Of a DNA stretch of 64,000 bases, positions 21,315-32,404 are shown piece after piece. Within the stretch, counting starts at the first letter, position 1. Every line of letters begins with the position of its first letter. The notes under the pieces were generated by a model, which was not told the DNA's origin, ran no database searches, and saw only the letters and a program-made list of their open reading frames with translations. Where the stretch lies: NCBI GenBank assembly GCA_039000515.1, contig JBCFYV010000100.1, positions 21,574,716 through 21,638,715 on the forward strand, in the 5' to 3' direction. This stretch comes from Timema cristinae. Its lineage: Eukaryota > Arthropoda > Insecta > Phasmatodea > Timematidae. A program made the translations under genes and the position numbers.

Positions 21315-21608
21315 AAACTAAGCTGTTGATTAGATTATACCCATTTTATGAATTGTACATCTAAAAGAAGAAAGCCAATATAAAACCGAGTCCTCACTTG
21401 AATAAAGCCCTCGTATCGTATCCCCGAAGCGTATCTCGAACGCGTAGATTGGTTCAGGAGCCTGTAACATAGATGCGTTCATGAGAGCGATATGCACATC
21501 AGATAACTGCGCCCCGCTTCTAATGAGACCTTGCTTCCAGTTGGTATTTAGCCGTCGCATCAAAGGGAGTTTCGGAGTGGGGATACAAGTCTGGACGTAA
21601 TCCGAAAT
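21315..21608. other. Non-coding stretch
   Basis: A 77-codon minus-strand frame (21330-21563) has no recognised domain. The interval is GC-richer than average but unassigned. Confidence 0.35.
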
Positions 21609-22064
21609 TTAAGAGCGTGCATCCCACGCCAATCAACTCTGTGATACAGTCGGCTAGAAATAGCAAATTTACACCGACACTATTGTACGTGGATCATTAA
21701 TTTTTCTGATTAAACATTAATGAAGATAAATAGCTAATAGAAGTCTCTAATACTGAACAATGTTGAAATATTAAATTATATTTGGATGAAAACTGAATTT
21801 AAAAGGCCGTTTTTGACCATTTTAGAATGGCTTGACCGATAAGCACTGTGCACAAATCTTCATTCTGTCACAATAGAGACATACTGTAGTTATTAACAAG
21901 AGACTTTGTCGCTTTGTCCCCCATTGTCACCGCGGAAAATTTCTAGTAATCATTCAAATAAGAATGTACTGCACATATATCTGGCATATCTTGGTCTTTT
22001 CTTTACTCCCATACCTCGCACGAGCCGGGAGACGAGTTGGGCCCGCTATGATGAACGCTCTTAA
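21609..22064 (-). mobile_element. TTAA-flanked (piggyBac-like) MITE, copy 2
   Basis: 448 bp (21613-22060) between TTAA (21609-21612) and TTAA (22061-22064). The termini are GAGCGTGCATC and GATGAACGCTC, imperfect inverted repeats. It is the inverted partner of the copy at 4577-5014 over its full length. There is no transposase. Confidence 0.8.
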
Positions 22065-22441
22065 TAACATTAATGCGGGTCAAGAACACGTGAATGATGA
22101 AGATAATGGGTCTCATCAATGATTGCGACGGAACTAGGATAGAATATTCTGAAATTTCATCTCAACCCTATTCGTGTGTATCGTCATCCTTTACAGCCCT
22201 GATCACAACGGGGATACGATACGAGGAAATGATATAATTGTGAACCAGGCTCTAGTAAAGGTGTAGTAGCTATACTTAGACTTGGGAATGTCTGAATATA
22301 AAATACGTGGGGCCTACGTGTCTATAGCTGAATTATGGTAGGAAAGGCTGACAGCCGACAGTTCAAAACGTTACTAAAACTACCTCAATATACTCACTCA
22401 TACGTCAAGTTATGTTATCTACAGCTATCACTGGAGATATA

Positions 22442-23169
22442 CCGGGTGAGGCATTTAAGTTGAGAAACTATCATATCATGAAAATGAAGCATTAAAAAAA
22501 TACTTTGAACAATATTTTTTTTAGGGGAAAAGAGAACAGCACAAGTTATTTTTGATTTGGTGGACGTCTTCAAGGTTATATTAAGGTTATTTCAAGGTAA
22601 ACTCTGTTTTTTAATGAAAACCTATAATTTTTAACGGCATTTTACTCTGCACAAAAACCAAACCTTTGCCTGAAACAATGTTTTATTTGACATACATTTT
22701 TAAAGATATTTTAACCTTTACTTTTTCTATCCAACCATTTTTATTTAAGAACTTTCTCTTATATTATTATTTATCACCTTCAATGTATTATTATTTATAG
22801 AACTACTTTAATAAATGTTCAAAACTATGAGCATTAACGTCGATACACTTTTATTGTAATGATAGTTTCTTTAAATAAAAATCGTTATAAAAAAATACAA
22901 GTTAAATATCTTCAACAAATAATAGCAAATAAAATAAGTTTAAGAAAAAAAACTTTATTTGTCTAGAATAGAATGCCTTTTTAAATATTGTAGGTTTATA
23001 TTTAAAAAACAAAATTGACCTTAGAATAACCTCGAAAACTTCAACCATATAAAAAATAACTACTGTTTTCTTTCGCCCTCAAAAACAAAAATGTTTCGTT
23101 CGAAACAATTTTTTCTAAAATGCTTCGTTTTCGGGATATTCTGGGGTCCTCACTTAAATGCCTCACCTA
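22442..23169. mobile_element. 728-bp AT-rich element with about 180-bp inverted arms
   Basis: The left end GGGTGAGGCATTTAAGTTGA (22445) mirrors the right end CTCACTTAAATGCCTCACC (near 23150-23167). Similarity continues inward: 'gaaaatgaagcattaaaaaa' versus the complement of 'aaaatgcttcgttttcggga', then 'aagttatttttgatttggtg' and 'aaggttatattaaggtt' versus the complement of 'accttagaataacctcgaa'. This is a foldback-type non-autonomous DNA element with no gene. Confidence 0.75.
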
Positions 23170-24055
23170 TGAAATAACATAAGGAATATAGTAAAATGCT
23201 ATCAATGTCAACCATAAAACATATTTTTGTATTTTCTAAAAAGTTATTTCACCAGACTCTCACTATATGCGAGTCCTGGCTACACATGTCCTTTATGTAA
23301 AACATTATATTTATATTTTGTGTTTACGTTTCCTTTTACTTAAAATGACTTGTTTTGTTTAGGATTGAATCAAACAAAGTAATATAGTCACCAAGATTAA
23401 AAACTAACAATAACGAATACAAAATCCAAACCCTAACAACGTACCATAATAATTTGAATGACAATAATTGATTCGTTTTTAATTTCAATGCGTTCCTCTT
23501 TCCTCTGTGAATTAAACCTCTCATTTGGATTAAAATTGTTTTTAGTGTTTCACGTCATATTTAGCCATTGTTTGGTTTGTTCAAGTCCTCCGTGTGTTCT
23601 ATTCATTGTCTAGATGTGTGTAGCCAGCTCCTTCTATCAAATTGTCGTCTGTTCGTGCGTGTGAACGTGTGCACGCATGTTTAGAGGCTCAAAGACGCCG
23701 CCGGTGTTGATCTTCGTAACTTAAGAACACATAATAACAGCTCATAGAAGGTCGTAATTACCCTAACATTAAGTGCAGTTCCACCTTTTCATGGTTAACA
23801 ATATAGGTAGGTTCAGTCTTTTAAAACTCAAGCTGGGGAACGCATTGAAATCGTTTCTTATTAGTAACGGTAATTCAAATGCATTTTTAAATAAAAATTC
23901 CAGACACATCACCAAGATTGTGTTTTTCCTTTTTCAAGTTCATTGGTTGGCCATTCTTTTTGTTTGATAGATAAACAATTTTATTCACAAGGGTACCTAA
24001 TCTAAGGTATTTTTAGGAACTTGAAAGTTCATTGCCGCACTTACAAAAATACGCC
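23170..24055. other. AT-rich non-coding stretch
   Basis: Short frames only. A GC-richer patch at 23640-23705 contains an alternating 'gtgcgtgtgaacgtgtgcac' run. No gene is supported. Confidence 0.4.
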
Positions 24056-24205
24056 ACCTATCCCTATCTCTAGCTAGCTCCATCCAGTCCACCTCATTAC
24101 ATCCTATTTATATCTTGAGCTAGTTCTATCAAGTCTACTTCATTACATCCTTTTACTACCTTAAGCTATGTCTATCCAGTCCACCTCATTACACCCTATC
24201 CCTCT
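24055..24205 (-). repeat. 46-bp tandem repeat, three units
   Basis: Units start near 24081, 24127 and 24173 ('catccagtccacctcattac' and variants), with a 46-bp period. The same unit occurs in reverse complement at 46640-46740 ('gggtgtaatgagggggactg'). Confidence 0.8.
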
Positions 24206-24319
24206 CTTGATTACTATTATACCTTTATGTTTGTTGACATTTGGATCACCTTCAATTCTTATTCTCTCATTTGCACGATTTCGGTTATCTATTCCTCCTA
24301 TCTCTTTCTTAGCCTCTTG

Positions 24320-24432
24320 TGCGATCTTTTTCTTATATTAAAGGAGAAAGAATGGCGGAAGGATATAGGGAGATGGAGGCCTTTTATTTAACTTGCCCAG
24401 CCACAGGCTGAAAACAGTTTATGATGATGTAG
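24320..24432 (+). repeat. LINE-like 3' tail fragment, copy 1
   Basis: 'gaaagaatggcggaaggata', 'agggagatggaggccttt', 'ccacaggctgaaaacagttt' and 'atgatgatgtag' recur almost identically at 52720-52812. The TGATGATGAT end is typical of some LINE 3' ends; the parent element is not identified. Confidence 0.6.
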
Positions 24433-25160
24433 ATTTGGACCACTTTCTAGAAAATACAAACAGATGATTTTTGTGGTCAACATTGAAAACCTCTTACTAT
24501 TTTATTAGTGTAATTTATAGATATTTATAATATACTATTTGTCAAAAATGAGAGTTAACTTGACTCTAAATATATCTAGTAACTTTTTCTAGATGTCAGA
24601 TATATCCGTTCAAAAGAAAATTGGGGTACAGAAACAATCTCGGCTTTGTCCTGTCTGTTTCAAAAAATATGTTTGATAGAACCAATCAAATTTCAAAATC
24701 AAATGATACTCAATGAATTCACTTGCGCATAAGTATACGGTTGCGTTTATTGTTATGAGAAAATTTGAAATAGTTCGTAAATTAGTAAGTGTGTGTCGTT
24801 CTTGTTTTGTTTTTAATTTGTCTCACGGCACTACACAATAATATAAAAACCTTAATTTTTAATATCAATCTTAAAGAGATTTTGGCTACATTAAAAAAGT
24901 AATGTGTTGGTAATCAGCTGTTGTTAGTTTATGTTGTGCTCGGTCTCAATTACTTCGGTTAATTGAGTCTATTTTATATATTTTTGTATTCTTACTCATT
25001 TTGCAGGATAGTAGATTATTGGAGTTTTGGAAAATTCATAACATATTCTTAAATAGCCCCAATTGTGTTATATTAACTCAACAGATACAACCCCAAAAAT
25101 ATCCGGTTATCAATTGTTCATCACTGTGAAAGTGAATATATTATTTCGTCGACGATTAAC
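24433..25160. other. AT-rich non-coding stretch
   Basis: Nothing recognisable. Confidence 0.4.
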
Positions 25161-25232
25161 TTAAAGGCCATGCCATGAATCGAACCCGGCATCATTAGGA
25201 AGGTAGGTTGTTTCATCACTGAATTAAAATGT
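25160..25232 (-). mobile_element. C-family SINE head fragment
   Basis: On the minus strand it reads as a tRNA-like head ending GGGTTCGATTCATGGCATGG, matching box B and the following bases of the C-family copy at 41585. Only the head remains. Confidence 0.55.
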
Positions 25233-25821
25233 CGAACAATAATTAGTGTTTTAACAAGTTCTTAAAATAAATCACAGCTATAAATACATTGTCTCAATTT
25301 CAATAATAAGATTTAATATAGTAAAATTTACGATATAGTTTGACCCACTAATTCAAGCCGTATGTAAATAATATAATCCAACACGTGTCGACAAATAAGG
25401 TCGGTCGTATTACAAGCGGCATGGCTCAAGTTAAGCTATTTAATAACCATATAGACTTTTATTTTTACTATAATCCCCATTCGTAATGAAGTATTTCGCA
25501 ATACAAAATGCTTGAGGCGATATGAACATTTCTTTTTTTCTCAAAATAAATAATTATGTTAATTTTAATCAAATTTTTCTGGTTTGCCTTGAATACTTTG
25601 GAGATCGTTGGACCCATTAAAATAATGTTTATGAATATTTTTTTTCAATAATCCACTAGATAGTGAGATTAAGCTCCCTCCTTCCGCTAACAGCCCTCTC
25701 CCTCCCTCCAGATATTAAAGATTAATATTACATTTTTAAACAAATAGTACGGTCAAATTTTCATCGAAAGGGCTTTATGTAAAATACAAAATTTTTTTTT
25801 GGACAAAATTGATTATATTTT

Positions 25822-26303
25822 ACTGGGGGTGTGCGAGTAGTAGGTTCACACTTCACACTTCGAGTTGAACTCGAGTCAAATTAGAATGAAAATATCGAGT
25901 TATTTTATAGAGTTCGAGTAGTATAATGAATTATTAGTACATTAATATTTCAAGTTTAATTTCTGTAATAGATCCATGCATAAACCATTAAAAATTATAA
26001 ATATTTTTTTAGAAATACATTTTTTTGTTTGAAAAAATGTATAGTCCCACAAATTCGAATTTTAAAATAAATGTAATGTAATTGTACAATTTATTTTAAA
26101 CATACAAAATTAAATATTGAAGGAAACTATCTACTATGAAATTATAACTTAAATTGAATAAAATAAATCAAACAAGGATTATTTGAGAAAAATATCAAAA
26201 TACTGGGTACTCAAATTTTTTGAGTTTCGTTAGAAAATTTTGAGTTAAGTAGCTACTAAAACTCGACTCAAACTCAATTTTTCGAGTACTCGCACACCCC
26301 TAG
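25822..26303. mobile_element. 482-bp MITE with ACTRGGGGTGTGCGAGTA termini
   Basis: The left end is ACTGGGGGTGTGCGAGTAGT and the right end is CGAGTACTCGCACACCCCTA plus GT, inverted repeats. The interior is rich in TCGAGT/CTCGA motifs and AT. The terminal style resembles hAT MITEs, but an 8-bp duplication is not evident. No coding sequence is present. Confidence 0.7.
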
Positions 26304-26539
26304 TAAATTATTAGGGTTATTTCACAAGTATTGGTACTATTTTTTCAAAATGGCCAGCTGCATATCGCATGACTTGACGTATGAATACGTGAAAGTAGAT
26401 CTAGTAGCTTTATCTAGCTAAAAGATAAGGGTCTTCTTATGAAAATTTAAATGTATACATAACCTTGGTTTTACCTTGTATTTAAACCTTACAACGTACT
26501 CTATGAGTAAGTTAGAATTTATAGAAAATGTATAAGCAT

Positions 26540-26675
26540 TTGTGATAAGGGTGGTTGAAAAAACATTTTGGAAAAGCTACCCTCAATATACCCGACTGTG
26601 ATTTGAAACCCAAACTCTCCATTACTGGAAAACCAGGCTAGATTAACCTGACATTTATCTGTCGTGTCCACCCAA
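26540..26675 (-). mobile_element. B-family SINE fragment
   Basis: 'gggtggttgaaaaaacattt', 'ctaccctcaatatacccga', 'tgatttgaaacccaaactc' and 'aaaaccaggctagatta' match the body and head of the minus-strand family consensus. Confidence 0.5.
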
Positions 26676-26831
26676 GAAGGGCTTTACAAGTAAAATCAAA
26701 ATACTGAATACTCCATCTTCACGCACCATTTACGCCAGGGATTTTTTTGGCAACAGCAGAGTACAGAATTGTCCACTGTAAAAGGCTTTCCAAGAATTTG
26801 AATAAATTTCTCTTCTTTGGATGGTTACCAA

Positions 26832-26838
26832 GACAGCA

Positions 26839-26897
<59 letters not shown>

Positions 26898-27174
26898 GCA
26901 CCGCGTCTTACTACCCGTTCGGGTTATACGCACTTACGCTAATGTGTAATGGTAGGGTGATTGTGAGATGAAATGAAGGATCTACAGTTTAACGTGGAAT
27001 CCGAACCTCGGTGGAGGCCTGGCATTCCTCACATTCACAAGATGTCTTGTCAGAGGTGAAGGAAGGGTTTGGTAATCAGATAAATCTTTGCCGGGACCGA
27101 GGATTGAACCCCGGCCGCCAGCATAGAAGTCTGACACCTTACCCCTAGACCGCCAGGTCACCGACAGCATATTA
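26832..27174 (-). mobile_element. A-family SINE, full length, with (ATT)18 tail
   Basis: The minus-strand copy occupies 26844-27162 between perfect 12-bp duplications GACAGCATATTA (26832-26843, 27163-27174). An (ATT)n tract of about 54 bp forms the 3' tail. The core GCGTCTTACTACCCGTTCGG and the head ending ACCGCCAGGTCACC are intact. It has the same diagnostic deletion ('acaagatgtcttgtcagagg') as the copy at 34479, so both belong to one subfamily. Confidence 0.95.
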
Positions 27175-27391
27175 AGAAAGACATGTTTTCTAATTAGATC
27201 AGAAATAATATCTTTCTTTGTTTACAAATATAAATAGGTGCTATTACTATGGTCTAGTTTTAACATTTATATTCTTTGTCAGTGCATTTAGCTAATAGCC
27301 GTACATACTTTAGAGACATACATCGTGGAACGCTAGGTCTATGTTCGGTGAACAAAAAATTCCATTAGTTAATTTATGAAAGGTATTTATT

Positions 27392-27608
27392 TTATCACCA
27401 CGTTTTACTAACCGTTCGGGCTATGAGCTAGCGTACTAATTACGATAATGGTTTTAGAGTTTAGGAAGGCTATATTTATAGGAAGTGTACCTGCATATGC
27501 GTGGAGGGAGAGTTGAAAATCATTTTGGAAAAAACCACTCTCAGTACACCCACCGAAATTTGAACCTAGATCGCCCCCTCATAAGTAGTCTATACTATTG
27601 CAGAGGTA
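27392..27608 (-). mobile_element. B-family SINE
   Basis: Tail 'accacgttttactaaccg' and 'ttcgggctatgagc', body 'catatgcgtggagggagagt', 'aaaaaaccactctcagtaca', decayed box B 'gaaatttgaacctagatcgc', head 'ataagtagtctatactattg'. Confidence 0.7.
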
Positions 27609-27995
27609 TACTCCATTCACGGTAGGAATTACTCTCTGAAAGGTCTTTTTTCCTACCAATATCCGTGTCTGGCTTAGACCATGCGGATATGAAGAGTATT
27701 AAAATACCTGTAACATTGTGTTGTCATAGTATCAATCACTCTATAAACACATTCTAAAATAATTTCATTTAATGGGGGAGTTCAAGCATTAATCAAATTT
27801 AATAATTTATAAGTGTTCTAAGTGTTCCAGAATGCAAGCTTATCCTGCTGCCTATTAAATGCATTATTTTGGATGAATATCAATTGTTCTGCAAACAATC
27901 AAAAATAATTATAGATTTAACTATTGAGCAAACTACAAAAACATTACTTTCTCTAAATTCTCTTTTATAACTATTTAAGATTAACTGAAAATTAT
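27609..27995. other. AT-rich non-coding stretch
   Basis: Nothing recognisable. Confidence 0.4.
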
Positions 27996-27999
27996 AGAG

Positions 28000-28445
28000 T
28001 TCAAATGTCAAGGGAATTGGGACTGGAGGGTAAATTTTGGGGGGAGGCGATCAAAACATGTACATCATATAGATTGTGTTTCAGGCCTGGGGACATGATT
28101 CGGAAACAAGTTCAGAGAAAAGTGAATTGGAGTCAAGGTCCCTAATTTTGGAAACAAGTATAAAAGTCAATTTTAATTAGAGAGTTAATTTTGGGGACAA
28201 ACGGTGTGTATGCCCCTAAGAGATGAGGGTTCGATTAGGTTAGAGGGATGTTGTAAAGTTAATTGTGACTGGGGTGTTAATTTTGAAGGTGGTATGTGAT
28301 TCAGTGCAAGAAATGTCATTGGGATACGAGCAGATTTAATAGAGGCTGAAGATTTAATTTTGAGGGAAATCAGGGTGTAGGTGATTTTGTGTCAAGAGAT
28401 TCATTTAAGTGCAGGCACGATTATAGATCTTTCTAGATATTCCGG
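28000..28445 (+). repeat. Degenerate G-rich tandem-like region
   Basis: Five or more loose copies of a motif like 'ttgggactggagggtaaatt' followed by 'ttggggg' occur about every 80-100 bp ('ttggagtcaaggtccctaat', 'ttagagagttaattttgggg', 'ttgtgactggggtgttaatt', 'atagaggctgaagatttaat'). It lies next to the 28.6-kb long repeat. Confidence 0.5.
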
Positions 28446-28730
28446 CATCAATAGCTCTTAGTAAATAAAAGTTTGCTTGCGTTTGCCTAGTCATTATAAA
28501 TTAAAACTAGCCAAGCCAATGGATAGTTGGGGGAAATGCTTCAATGTAAGGAATGCTGATTAAGGGAAGAGGCTTAAGTGAAAAAAATGTCTCTAGTAGG
28601 TACTGATACTATAGTCAGGACCACCAGGCGCTAGAACCAGGCCTGGTACCAGGGTCAAAGCGCGGGACCCCTTCTCTTTGTGATATTCGACTTCAGTGAC
28701 GACGAAACCTTATTTGTCTAGAAGGCAATT

Positions 28731-28756
28731 AGCATATATATATATATAATATATTT
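28731..28756. repeat. (AT)n microsatellite
   Basis: Short AT dinucleotide run inside the long repeat. Confidence 0.8.
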
Positions 28757-29710
28757 GAGGGGCCTATGGACCTTCTCTCATCAAATGTCTACTGCGTCCG
28801 TGTGGATTTTTTTAAATGTTATTCTTCCATTATTTTATTGAAGTGGTCCTTCCCCACAAACATTTTGAATATGAATTCTCCTAGAAGATATTTAGAGTGA
28901 TCTTCACCTAGAATAAAGTGCCTATTATGGGTGGTCTTCCCCAAGCAGGCAAATTTTTGAAAATTTGGAGACTCTAAAAGTTATTTAGACTGTCCACGCC
29001 TGGAAAATCTTTGAAAATTAAATGTCTCTTGAAATTATTTAGAGTGGGCCTCTTTCATAAAAATTTTGAAAAATTGGTTGCTCTCAGAAGATATTTCGAA
29101 TAAACTTTCTCTGGCAATTTTGATGATTGGATATCTCTAGAATCTATTTAGGGTGGTCTTTTCCCAACAAATTTTTGAAAATTGGATGCCTCTAGAAGTT
29201 ATTTGGAGTTTGCTGTAAAGCCATCTTTCAGCTTCATGTTAGAAATATCAAAGAAGAATTAGATAAATCTAAAAGTGATTAAGTTTATTTCAATGGAGGG
29301 AGAAGTTGATTCCAACTGGGGGAGGGGGGTAGGAGGAAGATAAGTTCTTTCCGGAGGGGAAATGCACCCTTCCCTCTGTTCTTACTCCAATTCTTGATTT
29401 CAGTTTGGATATCTTTTAAAAACTTTTTTTTATCCCTTTTACAAAAGAAAAGCAATGTACAATAATCAATGTGAAACTTAACTGAACACTGAATTGTTAT
29501 GCACATGATGACGTATTTAAATTGAACTTAATTTACTGCCCGACTATCTTTGTATGCCAAATTTAGTTTCAATACAATAATAATAGTCTACGTGAATTTT
29601 CCGTACACTTCGAAACTAAGGACAAGAGAAATGATATAATTATTGTGAAAAATGGCAGTCAGTTCCTCTTGTGGAAATTCCATCTAGTGGGCGGGATATG
29701 CACTGTTACT

Positions 29711-30016
29711 TATAGGGCCCCTACACGATCAGTCTGACTGTCAGTCCTATAACTGACAGTCTGACTGTCATTATGCATCAGTATTTTCAACGAGATCATA
29801 CACGTTCAGTCTTCGTATCGTTATGTTTATCAGTCTCAGCTCCTGCATACAACGTGCAACAACATGAACAGTAAGAAAAAGGTGTGGGTAGTCCTTGTTT
29901 GCTGCTGAGACTGAAGGAAATACAGACGAGTACGAGAACATGGTCAGTACTACTGTCACTACTAATTATTACTTTATTAATACTGACAGTCTGACTGACC
30001 GTGTAGGGGCCCTATA
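29711..30016. mobile_element. 302-bp MITE with about 33-bp inverted repeats and TA duplication
   Basis: The termini TAGGGCCCCTACACGATCAG (29713) and CTGACCGTGTAGGGGCCCTA (ending 30014) are inverted repeats matching at about 31 of 33 positions. TA flanks both sides (29711-29712, 30015-30016). The empty-site state is visible in the paralogous repeat near 53330 ('cccaagtatggatgga'). The interior is short, with no complete gene. The TA pattern suggests Tc1/mariner-like mobilisation, but the superfamily is not proven. Confidence 0.85.
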
Positions 30017-30151
30017 AGTATGGATAGGCATTTTATTGCTTGTCATTCAAGTTTAATTTTATTTGTCATCTACATTTTTTCTAAGCTTTTTATTCTGTAC
30101 CCGAGCCCCAGCAGTCCTCGGCTCGATATTATAGTACCAATAGTCCCTCAC

Positions 30152-30590
30152 CTAGTGGTGGGCCTGACTATAGTCTCTTTTTCTACGGGGACAAAGTTAG
30201 AGGAACATTTTAGGCAATTGATTGGAAGCTAGAGGAAAACTTTTGTTTTGCCTCAGGGCTTGAGCTTTAGATCTGTAAGATGAGACATTTACCCCATCCT
30301 ACGACTTTTTCAGGTCTCATGACTCCTAACATAATATTTAAATGATTACAGAATATATATATATAGTGTATATGATATACCTAGATGGATAAATAAACAA
30401 TTTTTTCTCCTCCATCGATAACCCAGTGCGACAGAACTACAACTTAAAAAAAAAAATTAAAATCAATAAACTCAATACAATATATTAATATTAATATATA
30501 GTACAAAGGTTACAGCTAAAATATATTTTTATTGAAAGTTTTATTTAATCAATCCAAATAGTTGAGTTAACGCATACAGTTTCGTTGTGT
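30152..30590. other. AT-rich non-coding stretch
   Basis: Nothing recognisable. A short AT run sits at 30355-30366. Confidence 0.4.
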
Positions 30591-30887
30591 TACAGATTGC
30601 TACGCTGACCTGGTGGTCTTGGTGTCAGACTTCTGTGCTGGGGTCCGGGGTTCAATCCTCGGTCCTGGCACAGATCTATCTGATCTCTGCCAAACCCTTC
30701 CTTCACCTCTGACAAGACGTGTATTAATCACAACTTGTGAATGCGAGGAATGCCAGGCCTCCACCGTGGTTCGGATCCCACGTTAAACTGTAGGTCCTCT
30801 ATTTCATCTCACAACCACCCTACCATTACACATTAGTGTAAGTGTGTATACCTGAACGGGTAGTAAGACGTGGTGCTAATAGTAATA

Positions 30888-30912
30888 GGGGAAGGTCGGT
30901 GAATACCGATCA
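30888..30912 (+). repeat. Pogo-like left terminal inverted repeat
   Basis: It begins GGGGAAGGTCGGTGAATACC, then GATCA. The inner part contains the AATACCGATCA motif shared with the internal sites. Confidence 0.9.
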
Positions 30913-31090
30913 GCTTTTACTCGGTGGATTTCAAAAAAACTTGGTTCTGATTAGTGCTGCTATATAGCGAGACGTGTTAATACAAAAACTATTGCCGATT
31001 GAAGTGGAACCGCGTTGCTGTTTGGACGTTATTCGAATAATTTAAGTTGTGTAGTTTTCAAACTTTTGTTGTGCTTGAACAATATCAACC

Positions 31091-31439
31091 GTAAGTTGTT
31101 TTTTTATTTAACTAAAATATATATTACTATCACCCTAACTAATAGAATATATTGATGCATAAATCGTCTGCATGATTATATAAAATATAGTCATCTGGTT
31201 GACTTGGCTGCCATATTTGTTTTTGAATTACACATAGGGTAATACCGATCACGCCTTGCGGGTAATATCGATCAGCATAAAATTTGATCGATATTACCCT
31301 TCATTGATTTAAATACGTTTACCTTCAAATAACTACTATGTAATAAATTATAGGTGTATATATTTCTATATAACTATTTATTTTAAAACTCTTATTTTCC
31401 TTTTTATCAATGGAATATTGTCCATTTTATCTTGTATAG
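31091..31439 (+). other. Predicted 5' UTR intron of the psq-PHD gene
   Basis: A consensus donor CC|GTAAGTTG is at 31091. A pyrimidine-rich acceptor ending CTTGTATAG at 31439 falls immediately before the ATG at 31440. Removing it would place the start codon directly at the splice junction. This is a prediction from consensus only. The intron contains three of the internal GATCA-type sites. Confidence 0.5.
31237..31299. promoter_or_regulatory. Cluster of three GGTAATAYCGATCA sites (left)
   Basis: Direct copies at 31237-31251 and 31260-31274 (23 bp apart) and an inverted copy at 31285-31299. The repeats match the inner half of the terminal inverted repeats. They are candidate subterminal binding sites for a psq-type protein. 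Function is inferred. Confidence 0.7.
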
Positions 31440-31790
31440 ATGCCGAAATTCAAGGGAAGGACTACAAACAGAGGGAAAACATGGACTTCAGACTCCTTGA
31501 ATGCAGCAGTCAAAGCAGTTAAAGACGATGGTAGAAAGATTAGAGAGGTTTCAAGGTTATTCAATATTCCATTTGCGACTTTACATGATAGTTTGAAAAG
31601 TGGTCATTTAAATGAGGCTGTCCTAAGGAGACATTCTTTATTTACTCCAGAACTTTGTTGTGTTTGTGTAGAATTCGGTAGAAACAATGAATTATGGTAC
31701 CGATGTGTATGGTGCTCTAACTGGGCACATGCTGAATGCACCGGCTGGGACAGTGCAGAAGGTTACAGATGTGACCATTGTGTTAACTGA
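31440..31790 (+). CDS. psq helix-turn-helix + PHD finger protein (pogo transposase derivative)
   Basis: 116 residues, ATG 31440 to TGA 31790, intact. Residues about 13-56 ('KTWTSDSLNAAVKAVKDDG', 'REVSRLFNIPFATLHDSL') form a psq/pipsqueak-type helix-turn-helix, as found at the N-terminus of pogo/Tigger transposases, where it binds the element ends. Residues 60-70 ('RRHSLFTPE') match the linker that usually leads into the second helix-turn-helix. The protein then jumps to a complete C4HC3 PHD-type zinc finger: C73-x2-C76, C89-x2-C92, H97, C100, C111-x2-C114. Insect pogo-like transposases often end in such a finger, so an in-frame deletion of roughly 300-400 residues, including the DDE nuclease, is the simplest origin. 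The protein is expected in the nucleus, able to bind DNA but not cut it. It could act as a repressor or accessory factor, or have no role. A second donor-like AG|GTAAGT follows the stop at 31826, and AATAAA lies near 31928. Confidence 0.8.
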   Translation: MPKFKGRTTNRGKTWTSDSLNAAVKAVKDDGRKIREVSRLFNIPFATLHDSLKSGHLNEAVLRRHSLFTPELCCVCVEFGRNNELWYRCVWCSNWAHAECTGWDSAEGYRCDHCVN

Positions 31791-32181
31791 GTTCAAAGTA
31801 ATTGTTATAAATTCATTTTTACTAGGTAAGTTAAAACTTAGGGAACTATGTGTTTTTTTAGTTTTGTAATATGTTTGTATTCAATTTTTTGTTAAATGCC
31901 AACATTAGTTATTAGTTAAGTTTAGGAAATAAAGTTCTTAGTTAACCATGATATAAAATTAACAATATTTAGCTGTTTTATAAAGTAAAAATATCAAACA
32001 TTTGCTTTTAATTGTTGTATACTACTTTTCTTAGTTGCAAAAATGGTTTAAGATTTTTTTTTATATTCATAAAACCCACTGAAGCTTTCCTTATGTGTTT
32101 GTTTACTGAAACATAATCATTTAGCTTTAATTTCCATTTTTTTAAAGAACATCATTAAAGTCAAATACATGATGAAATCAC

Positions 32182-32219
32182 TGATCGGTATTACCCGACC
32201 AGTTTGGTAATACCGATCA
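32182..32219. promoter_or_regulatory. Pair of inverted GGTAATACCGATCA sites (right)
   Basis: TGATCGGTATTACCC at 32182-32196 and GGTAATACCGATCA at 32206-32219 point away from each other, forming an interrupted palindrome. They have the same sequence as the left cluster and the terminal repeats. Confidence 0.7.
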
Positions 32220-32379
32220 AAGTACATTTTTTGAAAATTAAAATATTTTCACTAAGCCATTCATAAAAATATTTAATTGCACTTAGTTCCAAATACTAAA
32301 ATAGCTGCTAATACCGTTACACTAGAAAACTATTTTTTCTTGGTTTTTTTTCTACTTGTAATAAACTTTTTAAAAAAAG

Positions 32380-32404
32380 TGATCGGTATTCACTGACTCT
32401 CCCC
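32380..32404 (-). repeat. Pogo-like right terminal inverted repeat
   Basis: TGATCGGTATTCACTGACTC then TCCCC, the complement of the left terminus with three differences. Confidence 0.9.

Larger units (their letters stand above)
28610..30150 (+). repeat. Uncharacterised 1.5-1.6-kb dispersed repeat, copy 1
   Basis: Collinear, same strand, with 51850-53460. It starts 'accaggcctggtaccagggt', then about 54-57-bp tandem units at 28880-29215 ('ttttgaaaattggatgcctc' then 'tagaagttatttggagt'). A polypurine segment follows, then 'aacttaactgaacactgaat' and 'ttactgcccgactatctttg', ending 'taagtatggataggcatttt' and 'agtaccaatagtccct'. Copy 1 is interrupted by a MITE at 29713-30014 that copy 2 lacks. No coding potential was identified. 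Confidence 0.75.

Noticed and set aside
26719..26971. Poly-isoleucine frames on both strands
   Set aside because: Translation of the (ATT)n tail of a SINE.
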